Source of the DNA: Alnus glutinosa
Lineage: Eukaryota > Streptophyta > Magnoliopsida > Fagales > Betulaceae
Assembly (NCBI RefSeq): GCF_958979055.1
Contig: NC_084895.1
Span: 234,001-298,000 of the forward strand
Direction: 5' to 3'
DNA length: 64,000 bases
Part shown: positions 47,668 to 59,329 of the stretch, in pieces
Position numbering within the stretch: the first letter of the stretch is position 1
Layout: every line of letters starts with the position of its first letter
Position numbers and translations under genes: made by a program
Notes under the pieces: model-generated
Told to the model about the DNA's origin: nothing
The model's database searches: none
The model's input: only the letters and a program-made list of their open reading frames with translations

Positions 47668-48449
47668 ATGGATGGGTCTTCCTCTTTCTCTCTCTCTTAT
47701 TTATGCTATGATCTAAATTCAATTCAGTTCAAACCCATATAGTATATAATTTCATTCTGATTTAAATGTCATTCATATATATATCTCTGAAAATCAAAAT
47801 CTCAATCTGGGTTTGGTTGATTTTACACTCAATTCTATTATTTTTCTTAAATTCCTTCTCTTTTTTTCTTGCCAGATCTGAGTCGCCATACCCGAAAGAC
47901 GATGACTTTGAGAGAGTGACATCAGCGTCAACCTCTGCAACAACGACAACGAGCGTGCACGTGACTGCCCTGGACGGCCTCGTCAACGTGAACTCGCTCT
48001 TCTCCGTCGCCGTCTTCGTGGGGCTCTCCCTCACCACCCCTAACCAGAATAGCCTGGGGAACAACACGGCCTGCAACGCCGGTGTTGACATGGTGAGGAA
48101 GCTGCTAGTCTTCGAGGTTGTCTCCTTCAGCTTCTTCCTCTTCTCCTCCCTTGTCGCCCAAGGCCTAAAGTTGGCAATCAACCTGCTCAACAGCAAGGAC
48201 GTCCACGAGGCCTTCCGCGCCCACATCAACATCAATGTCCTCAGGCTCGGCATGATGGGCTCCGCCATCGGCTCTGTCATGGGCTGCTTGTTCCTCATGC
48301 TGTCCATGGTCAACGTCATCCAGATCCGGTTGGGGTTGTTGTCCTGTGGGAGTAAATCTGCTATCCATGCAGTGGCGGCGTTGCTTTTCTTGGTTTCCTC
48401 TGCTCTTTTGGTTTATATTTCTACTACCATTTATGCTTTTTTGCACTGA
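47668..48449 (+). CDS. Four-helix membrane protein (MEE60-like family), copy 4
   Basis: Exons 47668-47675 and 47876-48449 give 193 aa. The 8-nt first coding exon joins across a 200-nt intron ending TTGCCAG to give M-D-G-S-E-S-P-Y-P-K-D-D-D-F-E-R. An open frame from 47766 runs through the intron without interruption, but it starts inside the intron and is not the expected product. All four helices are intact. Differences from copy 1 include S-V-A-V-F-V-G in helix 1, a V-H-E-A loop and I-N-I-N-V-L. No break is seen. Function is unknown, as for the other copies. Confidence 0.84.
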
Positions 48450-48454
48450 TTTTG

Positions 48455-48504
<50 letters not shown>

Positions 48505-49842
48505 GCGCGCGCGTATGAGTGTTTGATTAAGTCCTCCTTGGTTAATGGAATGAGCATAATGTTGGCCTGATTTTGGTTTGGAAATTTAGCTTTATTGAGC
48601 TCATTGTTGAAGTTCCCATCATTTTGATTTGGGTAATTAGCTTACTAATTAATGTTTGTTAACACATTAACGAACTACAAACTAAAGCCTTGTACATGAA
48701 AGGAATACAAACTAAAGCCAAAGCAAGCTTGTGGCTTAAAGAAAACAACAAATAAAGCAACCCAACAAAAATTAACTAGGAATGAAAGTACGCAAAGACA
48801 ATGCATCAAATTAAGATGTGGGCCTATTGATGCTTAGCACGGATGCTAAGAACTCGGGCCACCATTAAATGTGGTTAATGGTGTATAAAGAACCCAGAAG
48901 ACTCAAACACCGATACAAGGAAAAACATGGAGATGACAGAAAATAAAAAGCCTAAAAATACAGAGATAACACAAACACAACACAGCACCGGAGGAGAGTC
49001 TCTTTTGCTTCTTACAGTCAAGTGTATGATTCGTAAATCCAAAGGGCACAAATCCTTGAAGCAAAGAAATAAGTTGTTTACAAGTGAATCCAAGAAAAAC
49101 AAGTTGAGCACGTACGGTCAAGGCAACTCGAGGAGACCAGGGTTGACGTTTTTGTTCTCTATCAGTATTTAATGGCTTCCCACTCATAGTGGAGAGTCTG
49201 TAACTATGGAGATGCTTGAAAAACAACAAGGGAAAAGGGGCCATGGCATTTGTCCTTGTGGGAATAGGATCCTCTTGACTCTTGAGGATACTATTCTCAT
49301 AACAAAAAGCCAAACCCCTAAACGCAAAGAGCATAGTTGAAAAATATATAGGGAAAGATTAGCAAAACTCCGTTTAGATGGAAGGACGACATACAAATCA
49401 AGATTTCATTAAGATAAAATTCCTTCACATTTGCTCTCCGAACTGCACATAATTTGGCTAATTCTATAGAAAGGGCAAGTGAGCCTGATTCTGTACCTAT
49501 TTTCTTTGTGAAGCTGTCTGAATTACATACAATTCGGATAGATAATTTGAGAGCACCTCATTCGAATTTTTTAAACCAAGACGGGATTCAGATCAAAATA
49601 ATTTGCAATTTAGCAAAAAATGTGGATCTATTCTCACATGCCCGAGCAAGGAGACAACATGTTCGAGAACTGTTCAGACAAATAGGATTTATAATAAATC
49701 TCATATTTATTGTTCAAATTGTTAACAATACGAACAACCAAATTTCTAAAATTCTCTATCCATATAGTGGGTCACGTCATGGTGGAGGGTGCTGACCATG
49801 TTTTTAACCAAAGGGTCGTTGAAGGTTATATAGATCTTAAAG
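48450..49842. other. 3' flank of duplicated unit 4, with a deletion/replacement
   Basis: No gene is seen. (CT)n at 48457-48490 runs into a short (TA)n. Sequence matching unit 1 is followed to TTTGTTAACACA (48665). About 1 kb present in unit 1 (11640-12670) is then replaced by ~340 bp of unrelated DNA (48666-49004), after which homology resumes at GTCTCTTTTGCTTCTTA. Confidence 0.55.
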
Positions 49843-50614
49843 CACTCTCATCAGACTCCCTAAAATGGTTCCCTTCCCTATGTTTAGGGAAAATCTCACA
49901 AAAAACACCAAAAATCAACCTCCAACAGATACCCTAAAATTGGGTTTTTTGGTTGGGAAGCAACAGTGCTTCCCAACCCATTGGGAAGCACTATTGCTAC
50001 CCAACCCATTATTTTAATAAAAAAAAAAAAATGGCTCTCTCCTCTCTGTCCTCTCTTCTTCCCCCTTCCCGCTTCCAGAGATGACCAAGAAACAACTTCT
50101 TGCTGATTTTCCTTCACTTTCTTACCAAACAAACAAATAACCACCTTAATCACCACACAAAATTCACAAAATCCAACTACGAGAACTAGGGGTGTACAAG
50201 CGGTTATAACCGGCGGTTATTGGCTAAAACTGCTAACCGCCTAGCGGTTATTTTATTTTACCAACCGCAACCGCTAACCGCCTAGGCGGAGGCGGTTATA
50301 ACCGGCGGTTTAAAACCGCTTTTGAATTCCGGTTTTGGGCCGGGTTTAGACCGGTTTTGGGCTATGTTTACACCGGTTTTGGGCCAGGTTTACACCGGTT
50401 TTGGGCCTGTTTTTGTACATATTTTAATTTTTTCAAGAAAAAAATTTAATACTTTTTGGGCATTTTGTCCTTTGGTACAAAATTAACAAATCTAAATACA
50501 AAATTACAAATCCAAAACACAAACATAACCAAATCCAAATCTAATTTTTCAAATCCAAATAACCAAATTCAAAACCAAAAAATTACAAAATTTTGGTTTT
50601 TTATTTTTATTTTA

Positions 50615-50646
<32 letters not shown>

Positions 50647-51275
50647 AGCGGTTAGCGGTTATTTATAACCGTTTTTAAAACCCTATAACCGCTAACCGCC
50701 TCCGCCTAGGCGGTTTCCGGTTATTTATAACCTCTTTTAAAAGCTGTTAACGGTTATAAGCGGTTAGCGGTTTTAAGCGGTTAGCGGTTTTAAAGCGGTT
50801 ATAACCGCTCCGTTTGAACACCCCTAACGAGAACAATCAGAAACCAAAAAAAAAAAAAAAAAAACCCCAAATCCATGTCTCCCAAACAAAGCAATCAGAT
50901 TATTCATTGGAGAACTACCAGATCTTGTAGTCTTGTGGGAAAATTGGCTCTCCGTCAACCCACCAAAATTCGGCCCCTGTTTTGTGTCTCTTCCGTCAAC
51001 CCACTGGAAATTCTGCCCTTGTTTTGCCCGCGACGACCCAACAGAGATCCACCGGAGACGACGTCGTATTGTGGTTCTGCACCCCCGAATCGTGATCAAT
51101 CTCCAACACCATCGACGACGAATCCACATCCATTGCTTCAATCCACGATTCGAGCCCTACCTTAGAGATTGGAGCTAGAATTTCCGCAAAATCACATTTC
51201 TAGAATTTTCAGAAGAGATTTCTGAGTTGGTTTTGAGAGAGAGGACGGAGAAGATGAGAGATGAAGGTGATGGGT

Positions 51276-51314
<39 letters not shown>

Positions 51315-51538
51315 GGAGAAGATGAGAGGAAGTTTCTGGAGAAGACGAGAGAGATGAAGAGAGAAAAAAAAATAAAAAATAAAAATAAAATAATAAAGAG
51401 AAAAAATAATAAAATAAGATAAAGAAAGAGTATTTAATTGATATAGACAAAATTTAGAGAATTTACTATAGGGTGTTTTTTTATATGGAAACAAAAAGCG
51501 GTTTTGTTCCCTAAATATAGGGAAATTGATGGGATTGC
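49843..51538. mobile_element. Insertion in unit 4 with imperfect terminal inverted repeats, hosting a nested hAT-like element
   Basis: The ends CACTCTCATCA and TTGATGGGATTGC are imperfect complements, and CCCTA...TTTAGGGA motifs lie just inside both. TCTTAAAG flanks it (49835-49842 and 51539-51546). Units 2 and 3 have the uninterrupted site GATCTTAAAGAGAAGGAAG. A GC-richer interior (50870-51170) resembles leader or coding-like DNA, but its frames are short. A (GA)n run is at 51278-51311. Without the nested element it is ~1.05 kb. Confidence 0.7.
50187..50826. mobile_element. 640-bp hAT-like non-autonomous element
   Basis: Ends TAGGGGTGTACAA and TTGAACACCCCTA form terminal inverted repeats. 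A perfect 8-bp duplication ACGAGAAC is at 50179-50186 and 50827-50834. Subterminal regions are full of CGGTTA/TAACCG direct and inverted repeats (AGCGGTTATAACCG style) at both ends, with an AT-rich centre that includes (TA)n at 50623-50645. The 8-bp duplication and the TAGGGGTG end fit hAT. No transposase is encoded. Confidence 0.85.
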
Positions 51539-51888
51539 TCTTAAAGAGAAGGAAGAAAAACTAATAGCTAAAGAGATCAAAAAATAATTGAAAATATATA
51601 AATGTAGAGTGATTTTATAAGGTATTGGAACATTTCAAACATTATCCTTTCCATTGCTCGTAATAGCTAAATGTCACATCAAGCTTTAACACAAAAATTG
51701 ATTGAAAAAATTCAAAGGATAAAACGCAGATCTCCGCTCCAACATCATTGCAATATCTTAGGGATTTAATATATGATGTTTGGTGGGCCTCCCACAGGAA
51801 AGCAACACTTGGATGCCAGTTTAGAGATTTAACTACCAATACTTTGTGGTTCCAACAAACATTCTCTTCCACCTTCTACTTTCCTTAG

Positions 51889-53044
51889 GAGTATAACTTC
51901 AATACGGCATTGGCAAAAACCAAGAGGTTTTTGCCCTCCAATTAAGGATTGACACATCAACATCAAACAAAAAAAAACAAAAAACGCAAATGCTAACAAA
52001 ACACTGAATCCAACCTTTTCTTTCACTCTTTTAGTCTTAAAAAAAATATATATTACAAAAAAGAAAAAAAAAAAAAAAGCCATCCCAGCCACCGCTCACT
52101 GCCCCACGCCGGACGCCGCTGCCAGCTCCGCCGCTCCTTCACCGTTAAGTTCAACCTCTCTCTCTCCGGCAGTAAGACTCGAGAAAGGCCGTACACCGTT
52201 GTTCCCACTTGACAAAATCATCGAATTTAGACCAGGGGATTTTCATATATATAATGATGGGTTGCCATAATCGTTTGCTTGCATAGAGGATGTCCTCTGT
52301 TGGGCTAAGACAAAAAAATACAAGGTTTATTTGACAGAAAATAGCAGCCGATTTTCATTTTGAAGGTTTACAGCATTTCAGTACACTCATTGAGGTGCTT
52401 TGTCGAGAGAAACAAAATATCTGTTCAAGCATTTTGTTTTATACAAGATCTGCTCTTGAACCCTGCTTCTGGTTTGAATACACAAGGCTACAAAACTACC
52501 AAATGGACCCATTATGCCTTTTGTACAAAACGCCTACGGAACAAGTGAGCAAAGAAACACATGCTGAGAAACCCAAAATCCTAGAAACTACTGCGTACTG
52601 TATCATTCATCTTCTCCCCCACAAGACTATCTTTCACTCGTAGCCTCAAATCACGCTCAAAAGCTCTCTGGGAAAGAACAAACACAGCAAAAGCGAGATC
52701 TTGAGGCAACATCGATGGATTAGCAGTGTTGGGTGGAGTTAGGGTTCGGCTTGGGCGTAGGCAGCGTGGTTCAGTCCGGTCGGTGGCGGTAGTGTCCGGT
52801 CTGGGCAGTGCCACGGTGGGCTGCAGATTTGGGGCGGCGATGGTGCAGATCTTCTGGTTTCTTCGACATCCATTGATCATGATTTGGGGATTTTTATTTT
52901 TTTTAGAAGGAAAAATGGGAAGTTGTGAGAGGGATCCGGTGGATCAGCATTATTTTATTTTTTGGTTTTTAGCTTACGTGTCAATTGGTTATTGGTGGGC
53001 AAAAAACACTTGTATTTTGCCATGACCGAACAGAAGTTGCACTC
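51889..53044. mobile_element. 1156-bp transposon in unit 4 with 8-bp target duplication
   Basis: Ends GAGTATAACTTCAATACGGC and the complement of GAGTGCAACTTCTGTTCGGT match imperfectly over ~30 bp (both reach GGCAAAA). TTCCTTAG is duplicated at 51881-51888 and 53045-53052. Unit 1 has the empty site CTTTCCTTAGACCTTCTTCC near 13848. The interior has two GC-rich patches (52085-52190 and 52720-52860) that could be captured gene fragments. Open frames there are under 100 codons and I recognise none. Confidence 0.75.
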
Positions 53045-53052
53045 TTCCTTAG

Positions 53053-54593
53053 ACCTTCTTCCACAAGTTTTCCATCATCTCAATTACACGTTTATACCCT
53101 TTAAAAAGATGAAGAATGTTAGAGTTCTTTCTAGTGTTTTTTTGGTGTCCATCTCTAAAAATCGATTTAAATCTCATTAAAAAAAAAAAAAAAAAAAAAC
53201 TCGCAAAAAGTTGTTCTCACAAAAATGTGTATGTGGAGCTTCTTTCACGCGTTGCTTGGCTATCACTTGTCATGATAAGATATTTTTTCTTGACATAATA
53301 AATAATTATTATTAAGAAAAAACTTTCAATTTGGATGTGGTGTAAAAGACAACCCACTTTTATAGCTTTTAATAAAAGTGGGTTGATAGGCAAACGTTTG
53401 TCTACAAAATCTCATCATTCTCCATGGGTATGTGATACTCTGATAGCAGTTTGAAAGTTTGCCAATCCTCTTGGGATTGAAATCCTCTCTTCAAATAAGT
53501 TATAATTATGCCCATCCGACGATCGTGGTTCCCTTTTTTATGTTTTTAGTATTTTACTTTTTTAAAACTTTTAATAAGGACATAATTATATTTTCATGTC
53601 ATTTTTGTTATTTATTTGAGGGAAAAATAAACAAAGATCTTAGATTTAAAATCTTTGTAAACTTGGGTATTAAGTTTTCAAAATTGAAATTGGGGTGTTA
53701 ATGTCAAAATCAAGCGCCGGAGTTGTAGCATATTTTCCCTTTTATTTCTTATTTTGCTATCCTGATTTGTTTGTAAATACTTGTAGTCTTGAAGGTATGC
53801 CTTTATTGCTCTAAGAAGTGGAGAATAAATTATTTACACAAGACTTAATTTGGGGAGAACATTTGATAAAAATAAAAATAAAAAAAAATAAAAAACTTCA
53901 CTTACCCCCTAATGTTTAGGCACTTTTACGAGCGTAATCTCAAAGATTAAAAAGTTGTAATGTTAGGTTGTCATGTTTTAAAAGTATTTGTTAAGATTTA
54001 AGATTAAATCAACCGGTTAATGTCCCCAAAAAATAGGTCAATTAGCTAGAGATCACGTCTCAACTATATTTCATTAATACAATTTTCTCAAAACTCAAAA
54101 GGAAAAAGTAAGCATAGTCCCCTTAAAATATCATCACATTATTAATGTCCTCCCAAAGCACCAAAACAATGTCAATGTCACACTCAAAGCCAACAAAAGA
54201 ACAAAAAATAACCTTCAAAAATTTTCAGTAAGACAAAAATATCCTTACAAATTTGAAAATCAATTTGTTTCATTCTTGTAATCTTTTACATTTTCTATGA
54301 GTTAATTAGTCCATTGCCATGAATTCAGATCTGAAGTAATTTGACTTGGATTCAGGGGAGTTTAGTTCAAAATTATCAAATTAAAAATCAAAAGCTTAAA
54401 ACCAAATATTAAATGTAAAACAACACTACTGAAAGATGAATATGTCCACCCTACCAAAAGGTAAGCTACACTTTAATTCTGGAAATCATCTCATTCAAAA
54501 CAGAAGTAAGAAAAAAAATAACTCATATAAGTCTCACAGATTAGAAGTACAACTCTAACAGTAAGGCTTTTGGCCGAGGGTGTGGCGATGAGA
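53053..54593. other. Intergenic DNA and probable 3' UTR of the eL36 gene
   Basis: No gene is seen. The array homology fades after about 53110. The rest is AT-rich, with a poly-A run at 53179-53199. The 3' UTR of the minus-strand eL36 gene should lie in roughly 54400-54593. Confidence 0.45.
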
Positions 54594-55514
54594 TCACTTC
54601 TTCTTTTCTCCAGCTCCACCAGACCTGAAGACAAGTCCCCCATAAACAAAATAAGATAAAACAATTGAAAATCATAAGAACCATAACTCTTTACAATGAA
54701 GTTTTGAGTAACAGAATTTGCAAGAATTATATATTAACCTCATCTTGCGAAGAACATTAGACATTTCCTCACGCTTCTTCTTTGCCCTCTTGTGAGTGCC
54801 GAGCTTTCTCTTAGCAACTTTGAGCGCCCGCTTGTCCTTTCCAACCTTCAGAAGCTCAGTGATCCTCTTCTCATATGGTGCATATCCAGCAACTTCCCTT
54901 ATCAAGTTCCTCACAAAGTGGACTCTTTTACTAGTTTTCTGCATGTGTAATAATAATAATAAACAATCAACAGATTGTGCCATGAAAGAATATCAAAACA
55001 GAAAATTTAAACCTCACTAATAATCATTTAAATTTAACCACTTAACAACCAAGAAAAAATATGTTAACTGTAAAAAGTGCTCTTCTTACTTTAATATGCT
55101 AACATCAATACAGTTTTTTTGCTTTAATGATTCCCAAATGCAAAATATCATGAAAGAATATCAAAACAGAAAATTTAAATCATAGTCAGAATGATTTAAT
55201 TGAAACCAATTTATTCTTTAGGCAAAATCCCACTAGAAGGCAGAACAATAATGGTAGAACAATGATAGGCCACTTAAACCACTGTAATAAGTGCTCTTCT
55301 TTACTTTAATATGCTAAAATCAATACAGTTTTTTGCTTCAATGATTCCCAAATGTTTAAAAAAAAAACATAAGAGACTCCATAAGAGAATGTTAGGAAAT
55401 GAATCAACTTACTCCTTTGCGATCAGAGGGACGTGGGGCTAATTCTTTCTTGGTGACAACATGGCCTTTGCTCAAGCCCACAAAGAGGCCAGTATTTGGC
55501 TGTTTTGGAGCCAT
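54594..55514 (-). CDS. RPL36: 60S ribosomal protein L36 (eL36), cytosolic
   Basis: Three coding exons on the minus strand: 55514-55413 (34 codons, [18 protein letters not shown]), 54938-54739 and 54624-54594. They total 333 nt and 110 aa, normal for plant eL36. All borders are GT...AG, with phase 0 at intron 1 and a split Arg codon (AG|G) at intron 2. The middle exon holds the family core [22 protein letters not shown] and a lysine/arginine-rich rRNA-binding helix. The end is S-G-G-A-G-E-K-K-K. It is a structural protein of the large cytosolic subunit. An additional intron in the 5' UTR and telo-box/site II motifs upstream fit a ribosomal-protein gene. It is intact. Confidence 0.96.
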
Positions 55515-55517
55515 TAC

Positions 55518-55848
55518 CTGCTTACAAAATCAATATTCAGTTACCCTTCCTTCATCTAATCAAATCAAAATCACAACACACGAAGCTTCTTTTTTTTTTT
55601 TTTTAATATCAGCCCATTTTGGTCAAAACATTTAACCGAATTCAGAATTTTTGACATGAATAAGTCTTCCCATCATATTAATATTCTTAAACTATGACAA
55701 CCAGCATGCAGATTCACACATTTTTAGAACCCATGGTACGAATTAAACCTCTTGAAAACAAAATAAAATCACAGAAATTTTAATTAACAAAACTGAGTTG
55801 GGTTTCAAAACTAGCACATTTATTCTTTACTTCAACATAGATCTGACC

Positions 55849-55888
<40 letters not shown>

Positions 55889-55992
55889 AGCTAAAACAGA
55901 GGAAAGGAAAGATAATTCACAGATGAGCAAAATTGAAATCAAATGGGAGAGTCAGATTTTGTCTAAGGAGCAAAGATCTGAAAGGTACTCAC
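55518..55992 (-). other. 5' UTR intron of the eL36 gene
   Basis: The minus-strand donor CG|GTGAGTAC lies at 55993/55992. The acceptor GTAAGCAG lies 3 nt before the ATG, at 55518. The interior is T-rich and includes a long T run (the poly-A at 55850-55887 on the plus strand). Confidence 0.65.
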
Positions 55993-56049
55993 CGAACAAA
56001 GGTCTCTGAGCTCTGCGGAGAGTGGGGGGCGCGCGCGAAACGTAATGGC

Positions 56050-56082
56050 TAGGGTTTTCTCAGCGGAGCGGAACTAGGGTTT
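56050..56082 (-). promoter_or_regulatory. Two telo-boxes upstream of eL36
   Basis: AAACCCTA on the minus strand occurs at 56057-56050 and 56082-56075, in or near the transcribed leader. Paired telo-boxes are characteristic of plant ribosomal-protein promoters. Confidence 0.65.
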
Positions 56083-56203
56083 TGTAGGGCTTGCGTGCGC
56101 TTTGGCTTGGGTGATCTAACGGGTGAAAATTCGTTTTCGAGATGAAGGTGGATCTTAGCCGTCGACTGGAGGGTTTGAAGAAGAATGATGTTATTAGACC
56201 GAC

Positions 56204-56276
56204 TGGGCCGTTTTTCAATCATGTTGGAGTGGCCCTGCCACGTATGTGCTGTGAAAAAAATTGTCATGAATGGGCC
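56204..56276 (-). promoter_or_regulatory. Site II-like elements upstream of eL36
   Basis: TGGGCC at 56204-56209 and the palindromic TGGGCCCA at 56271-56278 are TGGGCY (site II) motifs, known as TCP-factor targets. They usually accompany telo-boxes in ribosomal-protein promoters. The assignment rests on motif plus position. Confidence 0.5.
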
Positions 56277-56320
56277 CAATGCCCAATTTGTTTCTTACCA
56301 ATACCCAATTTGTTTCTTTT

Positions 56321-56359
<39 letters not shown>

Positions 56360-56363
<4 letters not shown>

Positions 56364-57617
56364 ATAATTTGATCCCCAAACTACTAGTCATTCTATGAAT
56401 GACTCTCCAAAGTCTGAACTAACAACTCTAGCCTTCAAACTATTAAAATCTTTAAAAAAATGTCCATTTTGATGAAATATGCCCATAATATCCTTGTTAC
56501 GCGTCATTTTTAAATTAAAAATAATAAATTAAATAAATTAAAAAAAAAATTAAACTAAAAAGCTAAAAACTAAAAAAACTATTTTCTTTTTAACTTTTAT
56601 TTTTATAGTGTTTGACTATTTGGGGAGGGGGTGGCCCCCAAGGCCTGGGGTGGTCGCACTCCACTCCCCGATCCCTAGGGGTGACTATGTGGCCACCTAT
56701 ACAGCCACCCCTCGACCCTAGGGGGTGGCCGCGAGCCACCCTAGGAGCGTCGGCCACCTCCAAACACCAATTTTTTTTTAATTATTATTACTATTTAATT
56801 TTAAAAAATTTTAAAGCTACTATTGTGGAGTGGACATATTTTAGTCGTCCACCTTTACAATTCTTTATTGTAAGTCGTTAAATTGATAAGGTTATAACTC
56901 AATAATGATTTATCAATTAGTAAATCTAAAAAAAGTAATGCCTCATTTTTATGATATAATTTTTTCATAATTTAGTTTATATATCAAATATAACATGTAG
57001 TTTAGTTTTTTTTTTTTTAATATCATTTTAGATATATAAAAGCATAACTCTTTTAGTCTACTTTATAAAATCTTGATTAAATCGAATGAAAACTTAATTT
57101 GGATCGCAAATTTTGGATAAATATTTTATTAAAATTAGTCGATGGATTCAATATGCTATTTATTAAATAAAATTGGTTTTAAAGAATGATTTGTTGACTC
57201 GCTGATATGACAAAAATTTTGTTAATAATTTTTTTCTTAAAAAAAAAAAAAAAACTTACAAAAAGATTGATTTTTAAATTGATTAAATCTAATATTTTTT
57301 AAAAAAAATGAGGTTATATTTTTATTTCGAGAAAATTAAAAAAAAAAAAAAGTAAAATAAAATTTTAATAAACTGAGATTATTCTCAATTTTAAAAATAA
57401 AATTTTAGTCTTTTTTAGTTTATAAGTTTTTTAATTTTTAAATTTTTTTTTTTTTAATTGAAAAATGATATGAGGGGTATTATGAGTATATTTCGCCAAA
57501 ATTAGTATTTTTCAAAGGTTTTGATAGGTTGGACTATTGAAGGCCAAAGTCCAAGCGTTAGTAGTTCAGGAAGCTATCTATAGAATAACAAGTAATTTTG
57601 AGGACTAAATTATAATT
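56360..57617. mobile_element. 1.26-kb element with long imperfect terminal inverted repeats and GC-rich patch
   Basis: The left end AATTATAATTTGATCCCC and the complement of the right end (AATTATAATTTAGTCCTC) match. The arms continue for ~130 bp (left ACCAAACTATTAAAAT-like, right complement similar, both reaching CATAATA-CC). A GC-rich block at 56618-56765 resembles the core of the 9088 element. The left end abuts a ~30-nt A run, so no target duplication can be defined. It is non-coding. Confidence 0.6.
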
Positions 57618-58780
57618 GTTCAAAAGAAAAAACCCCATTTTTCATTCATCTTCTTCTTCAAACCTTCTTTTAGCCGTTGAATCAGACCATGGAAATTATT
57701 TTAATTTCCTAAAACATTTTTTTGGGAGGAAATTTCCTGTACTTATAAGTGTTTCATTCTACAGGAAATTAAAATTGAAAAGATGTTTCTTTGCTGAAAA
57801 TCTGTTTTAGGTTATTCTAGAAATCATTTTTTTAGCTGTAAATGTGATATATTTTTGTGATTGTAGGCCTGATTAGATCCAAACTAGTTATTTGATTAGC
57901 ATTTGTAAAAAAAAAAAAAAAAAAAAAAATTCACTGTCATATTATCCAATTTGTATGACAATCGTATATTAACTGTCTACTCAATTAATTCTGACGGACA
58001 GATAGCATAAAAGGCTTTGGTTAATTGTGAAGGAAATTTCCTCCCAAAATTTCTTAAAACATTTTTTTTCAATTATTTTAATTTCCTGTATCTTGAAATG
58101 GAATGGTTCCTATATAATTATTATAATCCTATACTATGTGTTACAACTTATGTATGTGGGTTGACCCGTTTAGTTATCGGGTCACCCACCAACCCGTTTA
58201 CTTATTTATTTAAAAAAAAAAAAAAAAAATTCAGAATAGCAAAACTAGAACCCTATACATTTCACATTTTCACCCAGTGCACGCCGTCGTCTCCTCTCTC
58301 TAGCTCGCCAACCCTGCAGTGCCTGCACACTATCGTCTCCAGCTCGCCAACCCTGCACGCTGTCGTCTTCGGCTCGTCAAGCCTACACGCCGTCATCTCC
58401 AGCTCACCAACCCTAGGCCAATCACTAGTGCACGCCGGAGTCACCGGCCCTGTCGGGATTCTTTGCTAAGGTTTTCTCTTTTGCAAAGAAATATTATTGT
58501 TTCTAGTTTCCCCTTATTTTAAACAATACATATTGTAAATTGTAATGAACACTGTTTAGCCAATTTTGTTCTATTCAATATGTTTTGGCTTAGCTCTGCG
58601 TCATCTGAGAGGCTCTGAGTCTGAGTTCATTCTCTCCTCCGCACCTACTTCTTCCACTACGCATTCTCGATGTAAATTTAGTTCTATTCACCATGCGGTA
58701 GACGCACAAGGGCTGCTTTATGCACTTAAAGAGTGTAAAAAAGCATTCTATGAGGATCAAAATATAACACAGCCGTTTAC
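57618..58780. other. Intergenic DNA with inverted and direct repeats
   Basis: TTTTGGGAGGAAATTTCC at about 57721-57738 recurs inverted near 58031-58048, giving a ~350-bp foldback. At 58268-58430, imperfect direct repeats of AGCTCGCCAACCCTGCA and CACGCCGTCGTCTCC occur. Open frames here (for example 58017-58469) have no recognisable domain. Confidence 0.4.
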
Positions 58781-58874
58781 GAGAGGGAGCTCGGCTGGGG
58801 ATCATATCTCATCAAATGGAGGTTATTAGTTCGAATTCTCTTCTACCTCTTACGAGGACATGTAAAAAAAAAAA
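58781..58874 (+). mobile_element. tRNA-derived SINE, second copy
   Basis: It starts GAGAGGGAGCTCGGCTGGGG, has a B-box-like TTAGTTCGAATTC, then GAGGACATGT and an A run. It aligns along its length with the minus-strand SINE at 8982-9078 but has diverged in the centre. Confidence 0.6.
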
Positions 58875-59329
58875 TGTCACCTCGAACCAGATACGAAAGT
58901 CTGAATTGCCTACCCTAGTAACGTGTGAGCCTGTTTGCTTGTTACAAGTTTATGAGCTTGTTTGGTAAGTAATTTTGTTGTGAAATATTTGTGTGTTGTA
59001 TAGTAAAAAGTGATTGATGTGATATAAAATTTAAGAATGTTTTATAGAAAAGTGAAAAGGCTTTGTTTTGTAGTGAGTTTTTCTTATTTGAATAATAATA
59101 AAATATAATTGATGTGATATAAAAAGTGTAAGAAAAGTTAAAATGTTTTTGATTTGATATTTTTGAAAAAAAATGAAAAGAAATAGAGGAAGAATAAAAG
59201 TGGGTTGCCAAACTAGTCCTATAATTTTTCTTTGCTCGAAATTCTCACTTAACTGGCCAATGGTAAGAAAATAAAAAATAAAAAATTGTGTGACGAAAAT
59301 GGTAAGAAAAAAAAATTTAATGAAAATAA
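58875..59329. other. AT-rich intergenic DNA
   Basis: I see nothing beyond a doubled GATGTGATATAAAA phrase (59015 and 59113). Confidence 0.4.

Noticed and set aside
47766-48449. 227-codon version of copy 4 starting within the intron
   Set aside because: The other copies share the MDG exon and acceptor, and the extension is intron sequence that merely lacks a stop.
58017-58469. 150-codon plus-strand frame
   Set aside because: It has a low-complexity repeated Ser/Pro/His-rich end and an AT-rich front with no domain, and it overlaps direct repeats.
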